Source: Auanema rhodensis (taxonomy: Eukaryota; Nematoda; Chromadorea; Rhabditida; Rhabditidae). From it: a DNA stretch of 64,000 nucleotides. The position numbers were made by a program, and so were the translations under genes. The stretch is from contig OZ059897.1 in assembly GCA_964057225.1 (NCBI GenBank), forward strand, positions 14,074,001 through 14,138,000. The letters are read 5' to 3'. Under the pieces are notes generated by a model. It did not search any database and was not told the origin of the DNA. It was given only the letters and a program-made list of their open reading frames with translations. Below, piece after piece: positions 1-12,433 of this stretch (position 1 is the stretch's first letter; every line of letters starts with the position of its first letter).

Positions 1-212
1 ACTTTCCTCTAGCGAAAACGTAGAATTGAATGTTAAAAAGAATTATCCAATAAATTACTATCAAGCGTTCGTAAATTTGAAACAATACAGTACAAACAAG
101 CAATGTTGTAGTTACGTGAACGAATGACTTTTAAAATTCAAATGTTTTATGCAGTAAAGAAAACTAAGAATTACAAACGATATTATTAAGCTTAGTATAA
201 GAATAATAATCA

Positions 213-786
213 TGAATATATAGGTGATTCCATGGATATTTTGAAGAAAGAAAGTATAATTATATCATACACCAATTCAGGAATATATGTAGAGTCTTAT
301 CTTTATATATGTATAGTGTGTCTTATACTCTTTCTAATTATACTTTCTATAATACTAACGTTTATGTGGAAAAGCTTTAACGATCTAAAAAACACGATGT
401 CTCAACAAGCGCTAAGCACACATAAACTATTTTTGAAAGTTAATTTTATTCAGGTTTCAATTGATTCTTATTTAGTTTTCATAATTAAACTTATAGACTT
501 GTACATTGGTTACATTCGCTTCATTGGGCTTAGTATTCCTAGTGTTGCCATATTTTAATTTTATTGTGATAGGTAACACACGAAATATTGACAAATATTG
601 TTTTCTTTTTCCTTTCAGAAATTCAAAATACTATTGTTATATTGCCTTGACGTAGTCTTTACATGTGAACCGATGTATGTGATATATACAGTTCCTTCTT
701 ATAGATCAACAATCTTATGTCAGGTTTATAACATTTTATTCTCGTACGTAGCTTCACGTCCATTATGCAAATTGCACGTGAACTAA
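213..786 (+). pseudogene. Chemoreceptor array copy 1, truncated and frameshifted
   Basis: Only the last two coding exons remain. The fourth exon (helices 5 and 6) is open from 232 and matches the odd-numbered copies, with VESYLYICIVC at the end of extracellular loop 2. The sequence around its acceptor differs from the others: the usual attcag is deleted, leaving aatatatagg. The donor after this exon reads GTGTTG instead of GTATGT. The last exon (from 619) has an indel, so its frame meets TGA soon after the acceptor, although the helix-7 end motif VPSYR is still readable in another frame. Sequence before 213 is not related to the array. I call it a dead gene fragment at the array edge. Confidence 0.8.
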
Positions 787-1384
787 TTTTTATTAAATGG
801 CAAACCAATTCCTTGAATTAAATTTATTTCAAACTATGAGAATACTGACGGTTCTTGAGAATATGAGTAAAAACCGTACAAGCTTTCTTTCGAAATTTTT
901 ATTACTTAAGTACTTTATTTTGTGATATTTCGTTAAAGTTTACTCATTATGATAATGTTACTGAAGAGGATTTAGAATTTTTTGATAGAAATCTTAACTG
1001 GAACTATTGGCAGCCCTTATGTATATTTGAACAAAAAATATTTGTATTTATGTTTTATGAAACAAATTCATTCTTATCAAACTGTAAGAATTTTATTAGA
1101 TGAACTCAAAGGAAAATTTAACACGAAATATATAAACATCATTTGATTTTCACCTACAGGAATTGAAAAGTCATCGATTTTAGTATAGAACATTATACAT
1201 ACGCTTGATTAATATTAACATTTTGATCTGGTCTTTCATATGCACATTTGTAAGTAACTTCATATAAAACTCAAGTAGTTGATTGCTACATGTTATGTTA
1301 AGATCATTATCAAATATAAGGCGTGAATCTTTGGTTTGCTTCTTATAATTGCCTTTATTTTATTTGTTTCAGTGCCTTAGTTAT
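787..1384. other. Short spacer between copies 1 and 2
   Basis: This is the array spacer with about 1.75 kb missing compared with the other units. The left part matches the start of the spacer after copy 2 up to about 890, and the right part resumes at the string gttactgaagaggattt. No gene is seen. The final tttgtttcag at about 1363-1372 is the acceptor just upstream of the ATG of copy 2. Confidence 0.7.
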
Positions 1385-2560
1385 ATGATATACGTTGTAT
1401 ACCAGCTTCTGCTTTATATGCTTTGTCCAATAGCTCTAATTTGCTTATTTCTTGTATGGTATTGTACTCTATTTCATGCTCCATCACATATGGGACAAGA
1501 ATATAGAGTATTTTTATGCTTTCAATGCTCTTTGTAAGTTGTTTCTTATTTTTACAACAATTAATGAAACATTGTTTGAAGTGGCTTGTTTTTTGCTTTT
1601 ATTGTCTCTGGTGGTGCGAATCCTATATTTTTAGCTCCTTGTTTCGGAGTATATTTAGCCGGGTTTTTAAAATATTTTGATTTGTATGCGCTGACCGTAG
1701 CGCTATTCGTTTTTTCTTTGATCTATTGTAAGTTTTTGAAAAACTATAAACAATATTTAGAGAATTATTAAGATTATGCAGGATTAACACTAATGATGTT
1801 CTATCTACGATATCAGGCATTGCAGTTAAGATCACAAAATAGAATGAAATATGTTATATACGGAGTATCATTTGCCGTTTATTTTGTGGTACCTTGGACT
1901 CTTTTCATCACAACAAAGCTTGGAAATGTAGAAGAAGTAAAAAATGATTGCTTAAAGGTCTGTTTTTGTAATTGGCCATATCACAATGAATATTCAGATA
2001 TATAAAGGTGATCCCATGGATATTTTGAAGAAAGAAAGTATAGTTGTATCATACACCAATTCAGGAATATATTTAGATTTTTTTCTATATGCTTCTATAG
2101 TGTGTATTATACTCTTTCTAATTATACTTTCTATAATACTAACGTTTATGTGGAAAAGCTTTAACGATCTAAAAAACACGATGTCTCAACAAGCGCTAAG
2201 CACACATAAACTATTTTTGAAAGTTAATTTTATTCAGGTTTCAATTGATTCTTATTTAGTTTTCATAATTAAACTTATAGACTTGTACATTGGTTATATT
2301 CGCTTCATTGGGCTTAGTATTCCTAGTATGTCCATATTTTAATTTTATTGTGATAGGTAACACACGAAATATTGACAAATATTGTTTTCTTTTCCCTTTC
2401 AGAAATTCAAAATACTAATGTTGTATTGCTTTGCGTAATCTTCATATGTGGACCTATGTATGCGATATATACAGTTCCTTCTTATAGAGCAGGAATTCTC
2501 CATAGTTTCAAAATAAAACAATATCAAATCAGGTTTATAACATTTTATTCTCGTACGTAG
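1385..2560 (+). CDS. Srh/Sri-like seven-helix chemoreceptor, copy 2
   Basis: Predicted chemosensory G-protein-coupled receptor of the nematode Str/Srh/Sri superfamily. Five exons keep one frame: 1385-1533, 1582-1727, 1773-1957, 1998-2325 and 2403-2560, giving 321 residues. Helix 1 ends in LFLVWYC. HAPSHMGQEYR forms the first cytoplasmic loop. FYLRYQAL follows helix 3. TMSQQALSTHKLFLKV precedes helix 6, matching the MS-x-x-T/A...K-x-FLK pattern of Srh receptors, and VPSYR closes helix 7 like the family PYR motif. The ATG sits 12 bp after a tttcag acceptor, which could be a trans-splice site. Introns 1 and 2 end in AAG, and intron 3 is only 40 bp. This is an even-type copy (LDFFLYASIVC in loop 2/helix 5). 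Family membership is secure; the ligand is unknown. Confidence 0.85.
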
Positions 2561-4886
2561 CTTCACGTTCAATATGCAAATCCCACGTGAGCAAATTTTC
2601 TCTTAAATGGCAAACCAATTTCTTGAATTAAATTTATTTTAAACTATGAGAATACTGTCTGTTCTTTAGAATATGAATAAAAACCGTAGAAGTTTTCAAT
2701 GAATTCGTTATATAAGAATTGTTCAATTATCTTCCTGATCTCAGTCTTTTATATTTTTGACCAGGCCTCTCAGAATCACTCAATTAGAATATTATTGCCA
2801 GCTCTCTGCATTGTTCACTGCACATACTTTGACGAACCATTGGAAATGAACACCCATTAGCTAGGAGCGTGTAGAAGTACACGGCAATGAGGATTCTTTT
2901 TCAAGAAGTTTCAGAGAGTTCAAACTAGTTCATTTATTCAAAGTTTCCTTAAATTGATTTATTATTTATATGTTTTTGAATGTTTTATCTCATGCTCAAG
3001 ATTTTAATAAACATGCGAAGGCAACGAAATTACGTGATATCTTAGTTTAATTTAGCACAATATATCATTTTTAATTTTATATATAAATTCTCATGTTAGT
3101 ATTTGTATGATCGCAATTAAGTTTGTTTATAAATGTTGAATTGTTAGAATGTTCGAAATTTAATTAAAACCAATGGAAAAGTTTTTGATTTTATTTATTA
3201 TAGTTGTTCAAATAATTAATAATAATTCGTATCCTTTATTTTTAAAAAAATGAGAAAATAAAGATTTACTGTTTTTTTAAATTATGTAGTTAACCTTTGA
3301 TCAAATCATCTTGTTCTAAAATGTCTCATGCGTTCACTTATTTTATCAACATGCTATTTGATATTAATATGCTTTTTCAAAAGAATTTAAAATCAAGCTT
3401 ATCAAGTAAAAAACAAAGATTCGATTTATACTTAGTGGTACCTCCATGAAATATCGATGCAACCTTGAATGGCAAACAGGTAATTTAGGCGAATAAGTCT
3501 TAATTAGGGTCGTAGGAGCAAGTTTTATTTAAAAAAAGGATAAATTTACATACTTGGAGGTTAAGAGGTTTAGGTGATATACTGATAAACTCCATCGTTT
3601 TCTACAACTCTTCTACCATTCTCACGCTTCCTCTTACAATGGCTATTTATATACAATATTTTCATTATATTCAATGTTTATTTATATTCAATGTTTTTAT
3701 TATATTCAATGAGTATTTCCATACAATATTTTTATTATATTCTTTCTTCTTTGTACCGTTTCTTTTGCCTCATGAACCACAATTCTAAGAAATTACTTCT
3801 GCTATCTTTCAGTATCATTGCTTTTCATTTGTTTGTGTACGTGCGTAACATTTGTTCATTAGCATACATCGTCATTTTTTTTAGAAAAATTGAATTTATT
3901 ACTTCATTACGCGATAATAAGTTAAAATTTTATTATTATATTTTAATTTCTAGAACTATGTTTAACAAATGTTGTTTTTTTTTGTTGGTAACACTGCTCA
4001 TATCTCTTTTAACAAGCTAACGTTTTTGGCTACTTAAATAAAATACTTTTCAATTATTTTTCAAAATTAACTTCTAGCCAACATAATCCTTACCAAATGT
4101 ACTCAACATGATTCTGCGTCTCACAGAAGTCATGATTTGTAACTGACATATAACGCGAACTATGAATTAACGTTGTTTTTATTGTGATACAGTCTATAAA
4201 ATTTGGAGACTTCTTCACTATTTTTAAACGAACGCCGAAAAGTTTTAAATGAATTAATAACAATGTTAGAAATACAGTGAATTTTGAAATTAATCTCAGT
4301 ATTGACATAATCACAATAAATAGTATTATAAAATATCCTTTGAATACAGTAATAGTCATTATCAAAAAATGAAATGATGTCTTTGGAATGAATTATTGTT
4401 CAAGTAGGTCCAATAGCACTGATACTGTTAATACTACTTTGATATAAAGTATGCTAACATTACTGAAGAGGATTTAGACTTTTTTGATAGAAATCTTAAC
4501 TGGAACTATTGACAGCCCTTATGTATATTTGAGCAAAAAATATTTGTATTTATGTTTTATGAAACAAATTCATTCTTATCAAACTGTAAGAATTTTATTA
4601 GATGAACTCAAAGGAAAATTTAACACGAAATATATAAACATCATTTGATTTTCACCTACAGGAATTGAAAAGTCATCGATTTTAGTATAGAACATTATAC
4701 ATACGCTTGATTAATATTAACATTTTGATCTGGTCTTTCATATGCATATTTGTAAGTAACTTCATATAAAACTCAAGTAGTTGATTGCTACATGTTATCT
4801 TAAGATCATTATCAAATATAATGCGTGAATCTTTGGTTTGCTTCTCATAATTGCCTTTATTTTATTAGTTTCAGTGCCTTAGTTAT
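2561..4886. other. Array spacer after copy 2 (long form)
   Basis: This 2.3-kb spacer is repeated in each unit. It contains an imperfect copy of the post-stop hairpin, a long-form block of about 210 bp at 3091-3302 absent from two other spacers, and a stretch at 3691-4020 that is open on the plus strand. A second stretch, 4090-4365, is open on the minus strand and stays open in all four full spacers. Both strands differ between copies mainly by amino-acid-changing bases, so I do not call genes here. The last 10 bp before copy 3 form a splice acceptor. Confidence 0.6.
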
Positions 4887-6062
4887 ATGATATACGTTAT
4901 ATACCAGCTTCTGCTTTATATGCTTAGTCCAATAGCTCTAATTTGCTTATTTCTTGTATGGTATTGTACTCTATTTCATGCTCCATCACATATGGGACAA
5001 GAATACAGATTCTTCTTATGCTTTCAATGCTCTTTGTAAGTTATTCGTTATTTTTACAACAATTAATGAAACATTGTTTGAAGTGGCTTGTTTTTCGTAT
5101 TTGTCACTTCTTGTGGTCTCCATCCGATATTTTTAGCTCCTTGTTTCGGAGTATATATAGCCGGGTTTTTAAAATATTTTGGTATAGCTCCACTGACCGT
5201 AGCGCTGTTCGTTTTTTCTTTGGTCTATTGTAAGATTATTAAGAATAATGAACAATATTTCAAGAATTATTAAGATTATGCAGGAATTACACTAATAATG
5301 TTATATCTAAGATATGAAGCATTGCAGTTAAGATCACGAAATACAATGAAATATGTTTTATACGGAGTATCATTTGCCGTTTATTTTGTGGTACCTTCGT
5401 CTCTTTTCATTACAACAAAACTTGGAAATGTAGAAGAAGTAAAAAATGATTGCTTAAAGGTCTGTTTTTGTAATTAGCCATATCACAATGAATATTCAGA
5501 TATATAAAGGTGATCCCATGGATATTTTGAAGAAAGAAAGTTTAATTATATCATACACCAATTCAGGAATATATGTAGAGTCTTATCTTTATATATGTAT
5601 AGTGTGTCTTATACTCTTTCTAATTATACTTTCTATAATACTAACGTTTATGTGGAAAAGCTTTAACGATCTAAAAAACACGATGTCTCAACAAGCGCTA
5701 AGCACACATAAACTATTTTTGAAAGTTAATTTTATTCAGGTTTCAATTGATTCTTATTCAGTTTTCATAATTAAACTTATAGACTTGTACATTGGTTATA
5801 TTTGCTTCATTGGGCTTAGTATTCCTAGTATGTCCATATTTTAATTTTATTGTGATAGGTAACACACGAAATATTGACAAATATTGTTTTCTTTTCCCTT
5901 TCAGAAATTCAAAATACTAATGTTGTATTGCTTTGCGTCATCTTCATATGTGGACCTATGTATGCGATATATACAGTTCCTTCTTATAGAGCAGGAATTC
6001 TCCATATTTTCAAAATAAAACAATATCAAATCAGGTTTATAACATTTTATTCTCGTACGTAG
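4887..6062 (+). CDS. Srh/Sri-like seven-helix chemoreceptor, copy 3
   Basis: Same five-exon, 1,176-bp model as copy 2 with no break. It is an odd-type copy: the first extracellular loop reads VTSCGLHP rather than IVSGGANP, the start of helix 3 reads FGIAPLT rather than FDLYALT, and loop 2 ends in VESYLYICIVC. The intron after helix 3 is also of a different sequence type (gtaagattattaagaataat) from that of copies 2 and 4. Cytoplasmic segments are nearly identical to the other copies. The donor before the last exon is a consensus GTATGT. Ends at TAG, followed at once by the GTTCACGT hairpin. A functional receptor is likely from the open frame. Confidence 0.85.
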
Positions 6063-6094
6063 GTTCACGTCCATTATGCAAATTGCACGTGAAC
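6063..6094 (+). promoter_or_regulatory. Hairpin with octamer-like loop just after the stop codon
   Basis: A perfect 8-bp inverted repeat, GTTCACGT and ACGTGAAC, encloses 16 bases that contain ATGCAAAT, identical to the POU-type octamer. It lies directly after the stop of copy 3, in the expected 3' untranslated region. Copies 1, 4, 5 and 6 keep it with at most small changes near 752, 9248, 12434 and 15991; copy 2 has a decayed version. Structure and octamer match are seen. Any role in RNA stability or transcription is inference. Confidence 0.4.
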
Positions 6095-8071
6095 TAATTT
6101 TCTCTTGATTGGCAAAACAAGCTATTGCTATCAATCTACTCAAGCTGATATTATATTTCAAGCTCAACGATTTTTGAACTACTCATATCAACTATTAATT
6201 GAAATTCTTCAGATGACTTTAATAAAACAATTTCAGGGTAGTGACGGTTCTTGAGAACATGAGTAAAAACCGTACAAGCTTTCAATGAATTCGTTATATA
6301 AGAATTGTTCAATTATCTTCCTGATCTCAGTCTTTTATATTTTTGACCAGGCCTCTAAGAATCACTCAATTAGAATATTATTGCCAGCTTTCTGCATTGT
6401 TCACTGCACATACTTTGACGAACCATTGGAAATGAACACCCATTAGCTAGCAACATGTAGAAGTACACTGCAATGAGGATTCTTTTTCAAGAAGTTTCAG
6501 ACCGTTCAAACTAGTTCATGTTTTCAAAGTTTCCTTAAATTGATTAATTATTTATATGTTTTTGAATGTTTTATCTCATGCTCAAGATTTTAATAAACAT
6601 GCGAAGTCAACGAAATTACGTGATATCTTAGTTTAATTTAGCACAATATATCATTTTTAATTTTATATATAAATTCAAATCATCTTGTTCTAAAATGTCT
6701 CATGCGTTCACTTATTTTATCAACATGCTATTTGATATTAATATGCTTTTTCAAAAGAATTTATAATCAAGCTTATCAAGTAAAAAACAAAGATTCGATT
6801 GATACTTAGTGGTACCTCCATGAAACATCGTTGTAACATTGAATGGCAAACAGGTAATTTAGGCGCCTAAGTCTTAATTAGGGTCGTAGGAGCAAGTTTT
6901 ATTTAAAAAAAGGATAAATTTGCGGAATTCGATGAAGCTTTAGTTGATATACTGATTAACCCCATCATTTTCTATAATTGTTTTACCATTCTCAAGCTTC
7001 CATTGTTTTTCATTTGTTTGTGTACGTGCGTAACATTTGTTCATTAGCATACATCGTCATTTTTTTTAGAAAAGTTGAATTTATTACTTCATTACGCGAT
7101 AATAAGTTAAAATTTTATTATTATATTTTAATTTCTAGAACTATGTTTAACAAATGTTGTTTTTTTTTGTTGGTAACACTGCTTATATCTCTTTTAAAAA
7201 GCTAACGTTTCTGGCTACGTAAATAAAATACTTTTCAATTATTTTTCAAAATTAACTTCTAGCCAACATAATCCTTACCAAATGTACTCAAAATGATTCT
7301 GCGTCTCACAGAAGTAATGATTTGTAACTGACATATAACGCGAACTATGAATTAACGTTGTTTTTATTGTGATACAATCTATAAAATTTGGAGACTTCTT
7401 CACTATTTTTAAACGAACGCCGAAAAGTTTTAAATGAATTAATAACAATGTCAGAAATACAGTGAATTTTGAAATTAATCTCAGTTTTGACATAATCACA
7501 ATAAATAGTATTATAAAATATCCTTTGAATACAGTAATAGTCATTATCAAAAAATGAAATGATGTCTTTGGAATGAATTATTGTTCAAGTAGGTCCAATA
7601 GCACTAATACTGTTAATACTACTTTGATATAAAGTATGCTAACATTACTGAAGAGGATTTAGACTTTTTTGATAGAAATCTTAACTGGAACTATTGACAG
7701 CCCTTATGTATATTTGAGCAAAAAATATTTGTATGTATGTTTTATGAAACAAATTCATTCTTATCAAACTGTAAGAATTTTATTAGATGAACTCAAAGGA
7801 AAATTTAACACGAAATATATAAACATCATTTGATTTTCACCTACAGGAATTGAAAAGTCATCGATTTTAGTATAGAACATTATACATACGCTTGATTAAT
7901 ATTAACATTTTCATCTGTTCTTTCATATGCATATTTGAGAGTAATTTCATATAAAACTCAAGTAGTTGATTGCTACATGTTATGTTAAGATCATTATCAA
8001 ATATAAGGCGTGAATCTTTGGTTTGCTTCTCATAATTGCCTTTATTTTATTAGTTTCAGTGCCTTAGTTAT
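6063..8071. other. Array spacer after copy 3 (short form)
   Basis: Repeated spacer lacking the block of about 210 bp: the join reads ataaattcaaatcatc near 6675. It starts with the best hairpin copy (6063-6094). Open stretches at 6978-7205 plus and 7275-7550 minus correspond to those of the other spacers. No gene is supported. Confidence 0.6.
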
Positions 8072-9247
8072 ATGATATACGTTATATACCAGCTTCTGCT
8101 TTATATGCTTAGTCCAATAGCTCTAATTTGCTTATTTCTTGTATGGTATTGTACTCTATTTCATGCTCCATCACATATGGGACAAGAATACAGATTCTTC
8201 TTATGCTTTCAATGCTCTTTGTAAGTTGTTTCTTATTTTTACAACAATTAATGAAACATTGTTTGAAGTGGCTTGTTTTTTGCTTTTATTCTCTCTGGTG
8301 GTGCGAATCCTATATTTTTAGCTCCTTGTTTCGGAGTATATTTAGCCGGGTTTTTAAAATATTTTGATTTGTATGCGCTCACCGTAGCGCTATTCGTTTT
8401 TTCTTTGTTCTATTGTAAGTTTTTGAAAAACAATAAACAATATTTAGAGAATTGTTCAGATTATGGAGGAGTAACACTAATGATGTTCTATCTAAGATAT
8501 GAAGCATTGCAGTTAAGATCACAAAATAGAATGAAATATGTTTTATACGGAGTATCATTTGTCCTTTTTTTTGTGGTGCCTTGGACTCTTTTCATCACAA
8601 CAAAGCTTGAAAATGTAGAAGAAGTAAAAAATGATTGCTTAAAGGTCTGTTTTTGTAATTAGCCATATCACAATGAATATTCAGATATATAAAGGTGATC
8701 CTATGGATATTTTGAAGAAAGAAAGTATAGTTGTATCATACACCAATTCAGGAATATATTTAGATTTTTTTCTATATACTTCTATAGTGTGTCTTATACT
8801 CTTTCTAATTATACTTTCTATAATACTAACGTTTATGTGGAAAAGCTTTAACGATCTAAAAAACACGATGTCTCAACAAGCGCTAAGCACACATAAACTA
8901 TTTTTGAAAGTTAATTTTATTCAGGTTTCAATTGTGTCTTATTTAGTTTTCGTAATTAAACTTATAGACTTGTACATTGGTTATATTCACTTCATTGGGC
9001 TTATTATTTCTAGTATGTCCATATTTTAATTTTATTGTGATAGGTAACACACGAAATATTGACAAATATTGTTTTCTTTTCCCTTTCAGAAATTCAAAAT
9101 ACTAATATTGTATTGCTTTGCGTAATCTTCATATGTGGAAATATGTATGCGATATATACAGTTCCTTCTTATAGAGCAGGAATTCTCCATATTTTCAAAA
9201 TAAAACAATATCAAATCAGGTTTATAACATTTTATTCTCGTACGTAG
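8072..9247 (+). CDS. Srh/Sri-like seven-helix chemoreceptor, copy 4
   Basis: Five-exon, 1,176-bp even-type copy with an intact frame. It is the copy whose intron after helix 3 ends in a normal TTCAG acceptor (gaattgttcag), where the other copies have attattaag; this helps prove the exon boundary used for all copies. Loop 1 reads ILSGGANP, helix 3 starts FDLYALT and loop 2 ends LDFFLYTSIVC. Helix 6 reads VSIVSYLVFVI like copy 6. The residue before the last intron is Ser instead of Pro, but the donor GTATGT is kept. FILFFVVP-like changes are present in helix 4. Confidence 0.85.
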
Positions 9248-11257
9248 GTTCACGTCCATTATGCAAATTGCACGTGAGCAAATTTTCTCTTAAATGTGCA
9301 AACCAAGCTATTGCTATCAATCTGCGCAAGCTGATTTTATACTTCAAGCTCAACGATTTTTGAACTCCTCATATCAACTATTAATTGAAATTCTTCGAAT
9401 GACTTTAATAAAACAATTTCAGGGTAGTGACGGTTCTTGAGAACATGAGTAAAAACCGTACAAGCTTTCACTGAATTCGTCATATAAGAATTGTTCAATT
9501 ATCTTCCTGATCTCAGTCTTTTATATTTTTGACCAGGCCTCTCAGAATCACTCAATTAGAATATTATTGCCAGCTCTCTGCATTGTTCACTGCACATACT
9601 TTGACGAACCATTGGAAATGAACACACATTAGCTAGCAGCATCTAGAAGTACACTGCAATGAGGATTCTTTTTCAAGAAGTTTCAGACCGTTCAAACTAG
9701 TTCATTTATTCAAAGTTTCCTTAAATTGATTAATTATTTATATGTTTTTGAATGTTTTATCTCATGCTCAAGATTTTAATAAACATGCGAAGTCAACGAA
9801 ATTACGTGATATCTTAGTTTAATTTAGCACAATATATCATTTTTAATTTTATATATAAATTCAAATCATCTTGTTCTAAAATGTCTCATGCGTTCACTTA
9901 TTTTATCAACATGCTATTTGATATTAATATGCTTTTTCAAAAGAATTTATAATCAAGCTTATCAAGTAAAAAACAAAGATTCGATTTATACTTAGTGGTA
10001 CCTCCATGAAACATCGTTGTAACATTGAATGGCAAACAGGTAATTTAGGCGCCTAAGTCTTAATTAGGGTCGTAGGAGCAAGTTTTATTTAAAAAAAGGA
10101 TAAATTTGCGGAATTCGATGAAGCTTTAGTTGATATACTGATTAACCCCATCATTTTCTATAATTGTTTTACCATTCTCAAGCTTCCATTGTTTTTCATT
10201 TGTTTGTGTACGTGCGTAACATTTGTTCATTAGCATACATCGTCATTTTTTTTAAAAAAATTGAATTTATTACTTCATTACGCGATAATAAGTTAAAATT
10301 TTATTATTATATTTTAATTTCTAGAACTATGTTTAACAAATGTTGTTTTTTTTTGTTGGTAACACTGCTTATATCTCTTTTAAAAAGCTAACGTTTCTGG
10401 CTACGTAAATAAAATACTTTTCAATTATTTTTCAAAATTAACTTCTAGCCAACATAATCCTTACCAAATGTACTCAACATGATTCTGCGTCTCACAGAAG
10501 TAATGATTTGTAACTGACATATAACGCGAACTATGAATTAACGTTGTTTTTATTGTGATACAATCTATAAAATTTGGAGACTTCTTCACTATTTTTAAAC
10601 GAACGCCGAAAAGTTTTAAATGAATTAATAACAATGTCAGAAATACAGTGAATTTTAAAATTAATCTCAGTATTGACATAATCACAATAAATAGTATTAT
10701 AAAATATCCTTTGAATACAGTAATAGTCATTATCAAAAAATGAAATGATGTCTTTGGAATGAATTATTGTTCAAGTAGGTCCAATAGCACTGATACGGTT
10801 AATACTACTTTGATATAAAGTATGCTAACATTACTGAAGAGGATTTAGACTTTTTTGATAGAAATCTTAACTGGAACTATTGACAGCCCTTATGTATATT
10901 TGAGCAAAAAATATTTGTATGTATGTTTTATGAAACGAATTCATTCTTATCAAACTGTAAGAATTTTATTAGATGAACTCAAAGGAAAATTTAACACGAA
11001 ATATATAAACATCATTTGATTTTCACCTACAGGAATTGAAAAGTCATCGATTTTAGTATAGAACATTATACATACGCTTGATTAATATTAACATTTTCAT
11101 CTGTTCTTTCATATGCATATTTGAAAGTAATTTCATATAAAACTCAAGTAGTTGCTTGCTACATGTTATGTTAAGATCATTATCAAATATCAGGCGTGAA
11201 TCTTTGGTTTGCTTCTCATAATTGCCTTTATTTTATTAGTTTCAGTGCCTTAGTTAT
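9248..11257. other. Array spacer after copy 4 (short form)
   Basis: Nearly identical to the spacer after copy 3 and also lacks the block of about 210 bp. Open stretches at 10164-10391 plus and 10461-10736 minus are the same shared ones. No gene is supported. Confidence 0.6.
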
Positions 11258-12433
11258 ATGATATACGTTATATACCAGCTTCTGCTTTATATGCTTAGTC
11301 CAATAGCTCTAATTTGCTTATTTATTGTATGGTATTGTACTCTATTTCATGCTCCATCACATATGGGACAAGAATACAGATTCTTCTTATGCTTTCAATG
11401 CTCTTTGTAAGTTATTCCTTATTTTTACAACAATTAATGAAAAATTGTTTGAAGTGGCTTGTTTTTCGTATTTGTCGCCACTAGTGCTATCCATCCAATA
11501 TTTTTAGCTCCTTGTTTTGGAATATATATAGCCGGGTTTTTAAAATATGTTGATATATCTCCACTAAACGTAGCGCTGTTCGTTTTTTCTTTGGTCTATT
11601 GTAAGATTATTAAAAATAATGAACAATATTTCAAGAATTATTAAGATTATGCAGGAATTACACTAATGATGTTATATCTACGATATGAAGCGTTGCAGTT
11701 AAGATCACGAAATAGAATGAAATATGTTTTATACGGAGTATCATTTGCCGTTTATTTTGTGGTACCTTCGTCCCTTTTCATCATAACAGAACTTCGAAAT
11801 GTAGAAGAAGTAAAAAACGATTGCTTAAAGGTCTGTTTTTGTAATTAGCCATATCACAATGAATATTCAGATGTATAAAGGTGATCCCATGGATATTTTG
11901 AAGAAAGAAAGTATAATTATATCATACACCAATTCAGGAATATATGTAGAGTCTTATCTTTATATATGTATAGTGTGTCTTATACTCTTTCTAATTATTC
12001 TTTCTACAATACTAACGTTTATGTGGAAAAGCTTTAACGATCTAAAAAACACGATGTCTCAACAAGCGCTAAGCACACATAAACTATTTTTGAAAGTTAA
12101 TTTTATTCAGGTTTCAATTGATTCTTATTCAGTTTTCATAATTAAACTTATAGACTTGTACATTGGTTATATTTGCTTCATTGGGCTTAGTATTCCTAGT
12201 ATGTCCATATTTTAATTTTATTGTGATAGGTAACACACGAAATATTGACAAATATTGTTTTCTTTTCCCTTTCAGAAATTCAAAATACTAATGTTGTATT
12301 GCTTTGCGTAATCTTCATATGTGGACCTATGTATGCGATATATACAGTTCCTTCTTATAGAGCAGGAATTCTCCATATTTTCAAAATAAAACAATATCAA
12401 ATCAGGTTTATAACATTTTATTCTCGTACGTAG
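11258..12433 (+). CDS. Srh/Sri-like seven-helix chemoreceptor, copy 5
   Basis: Intact five-exon, 1,176-bp odd-type copy. Loop 1 reads VATSAIHP and helix 3 begins VDISPLN, the most divergent of the set, while cytoplasmic loops match the other copies. Loop 2 ends VESYLYICIVC as in copies 1 and 3. The third intron acceptor is kept (atattcag), and the next codon is ATG instead of ATA. Consensus donor GTATGT precedes the final exon. Likely functional. Confidence 0.85.

Noticed and set aside
1452-1634. Second open frame over receptor exons 1-2 (MYGIVLYFMLHHIWDKN...)
   Set aside because: Shadow frame: the spliced five-exon model explains the region and matches receptor topology.
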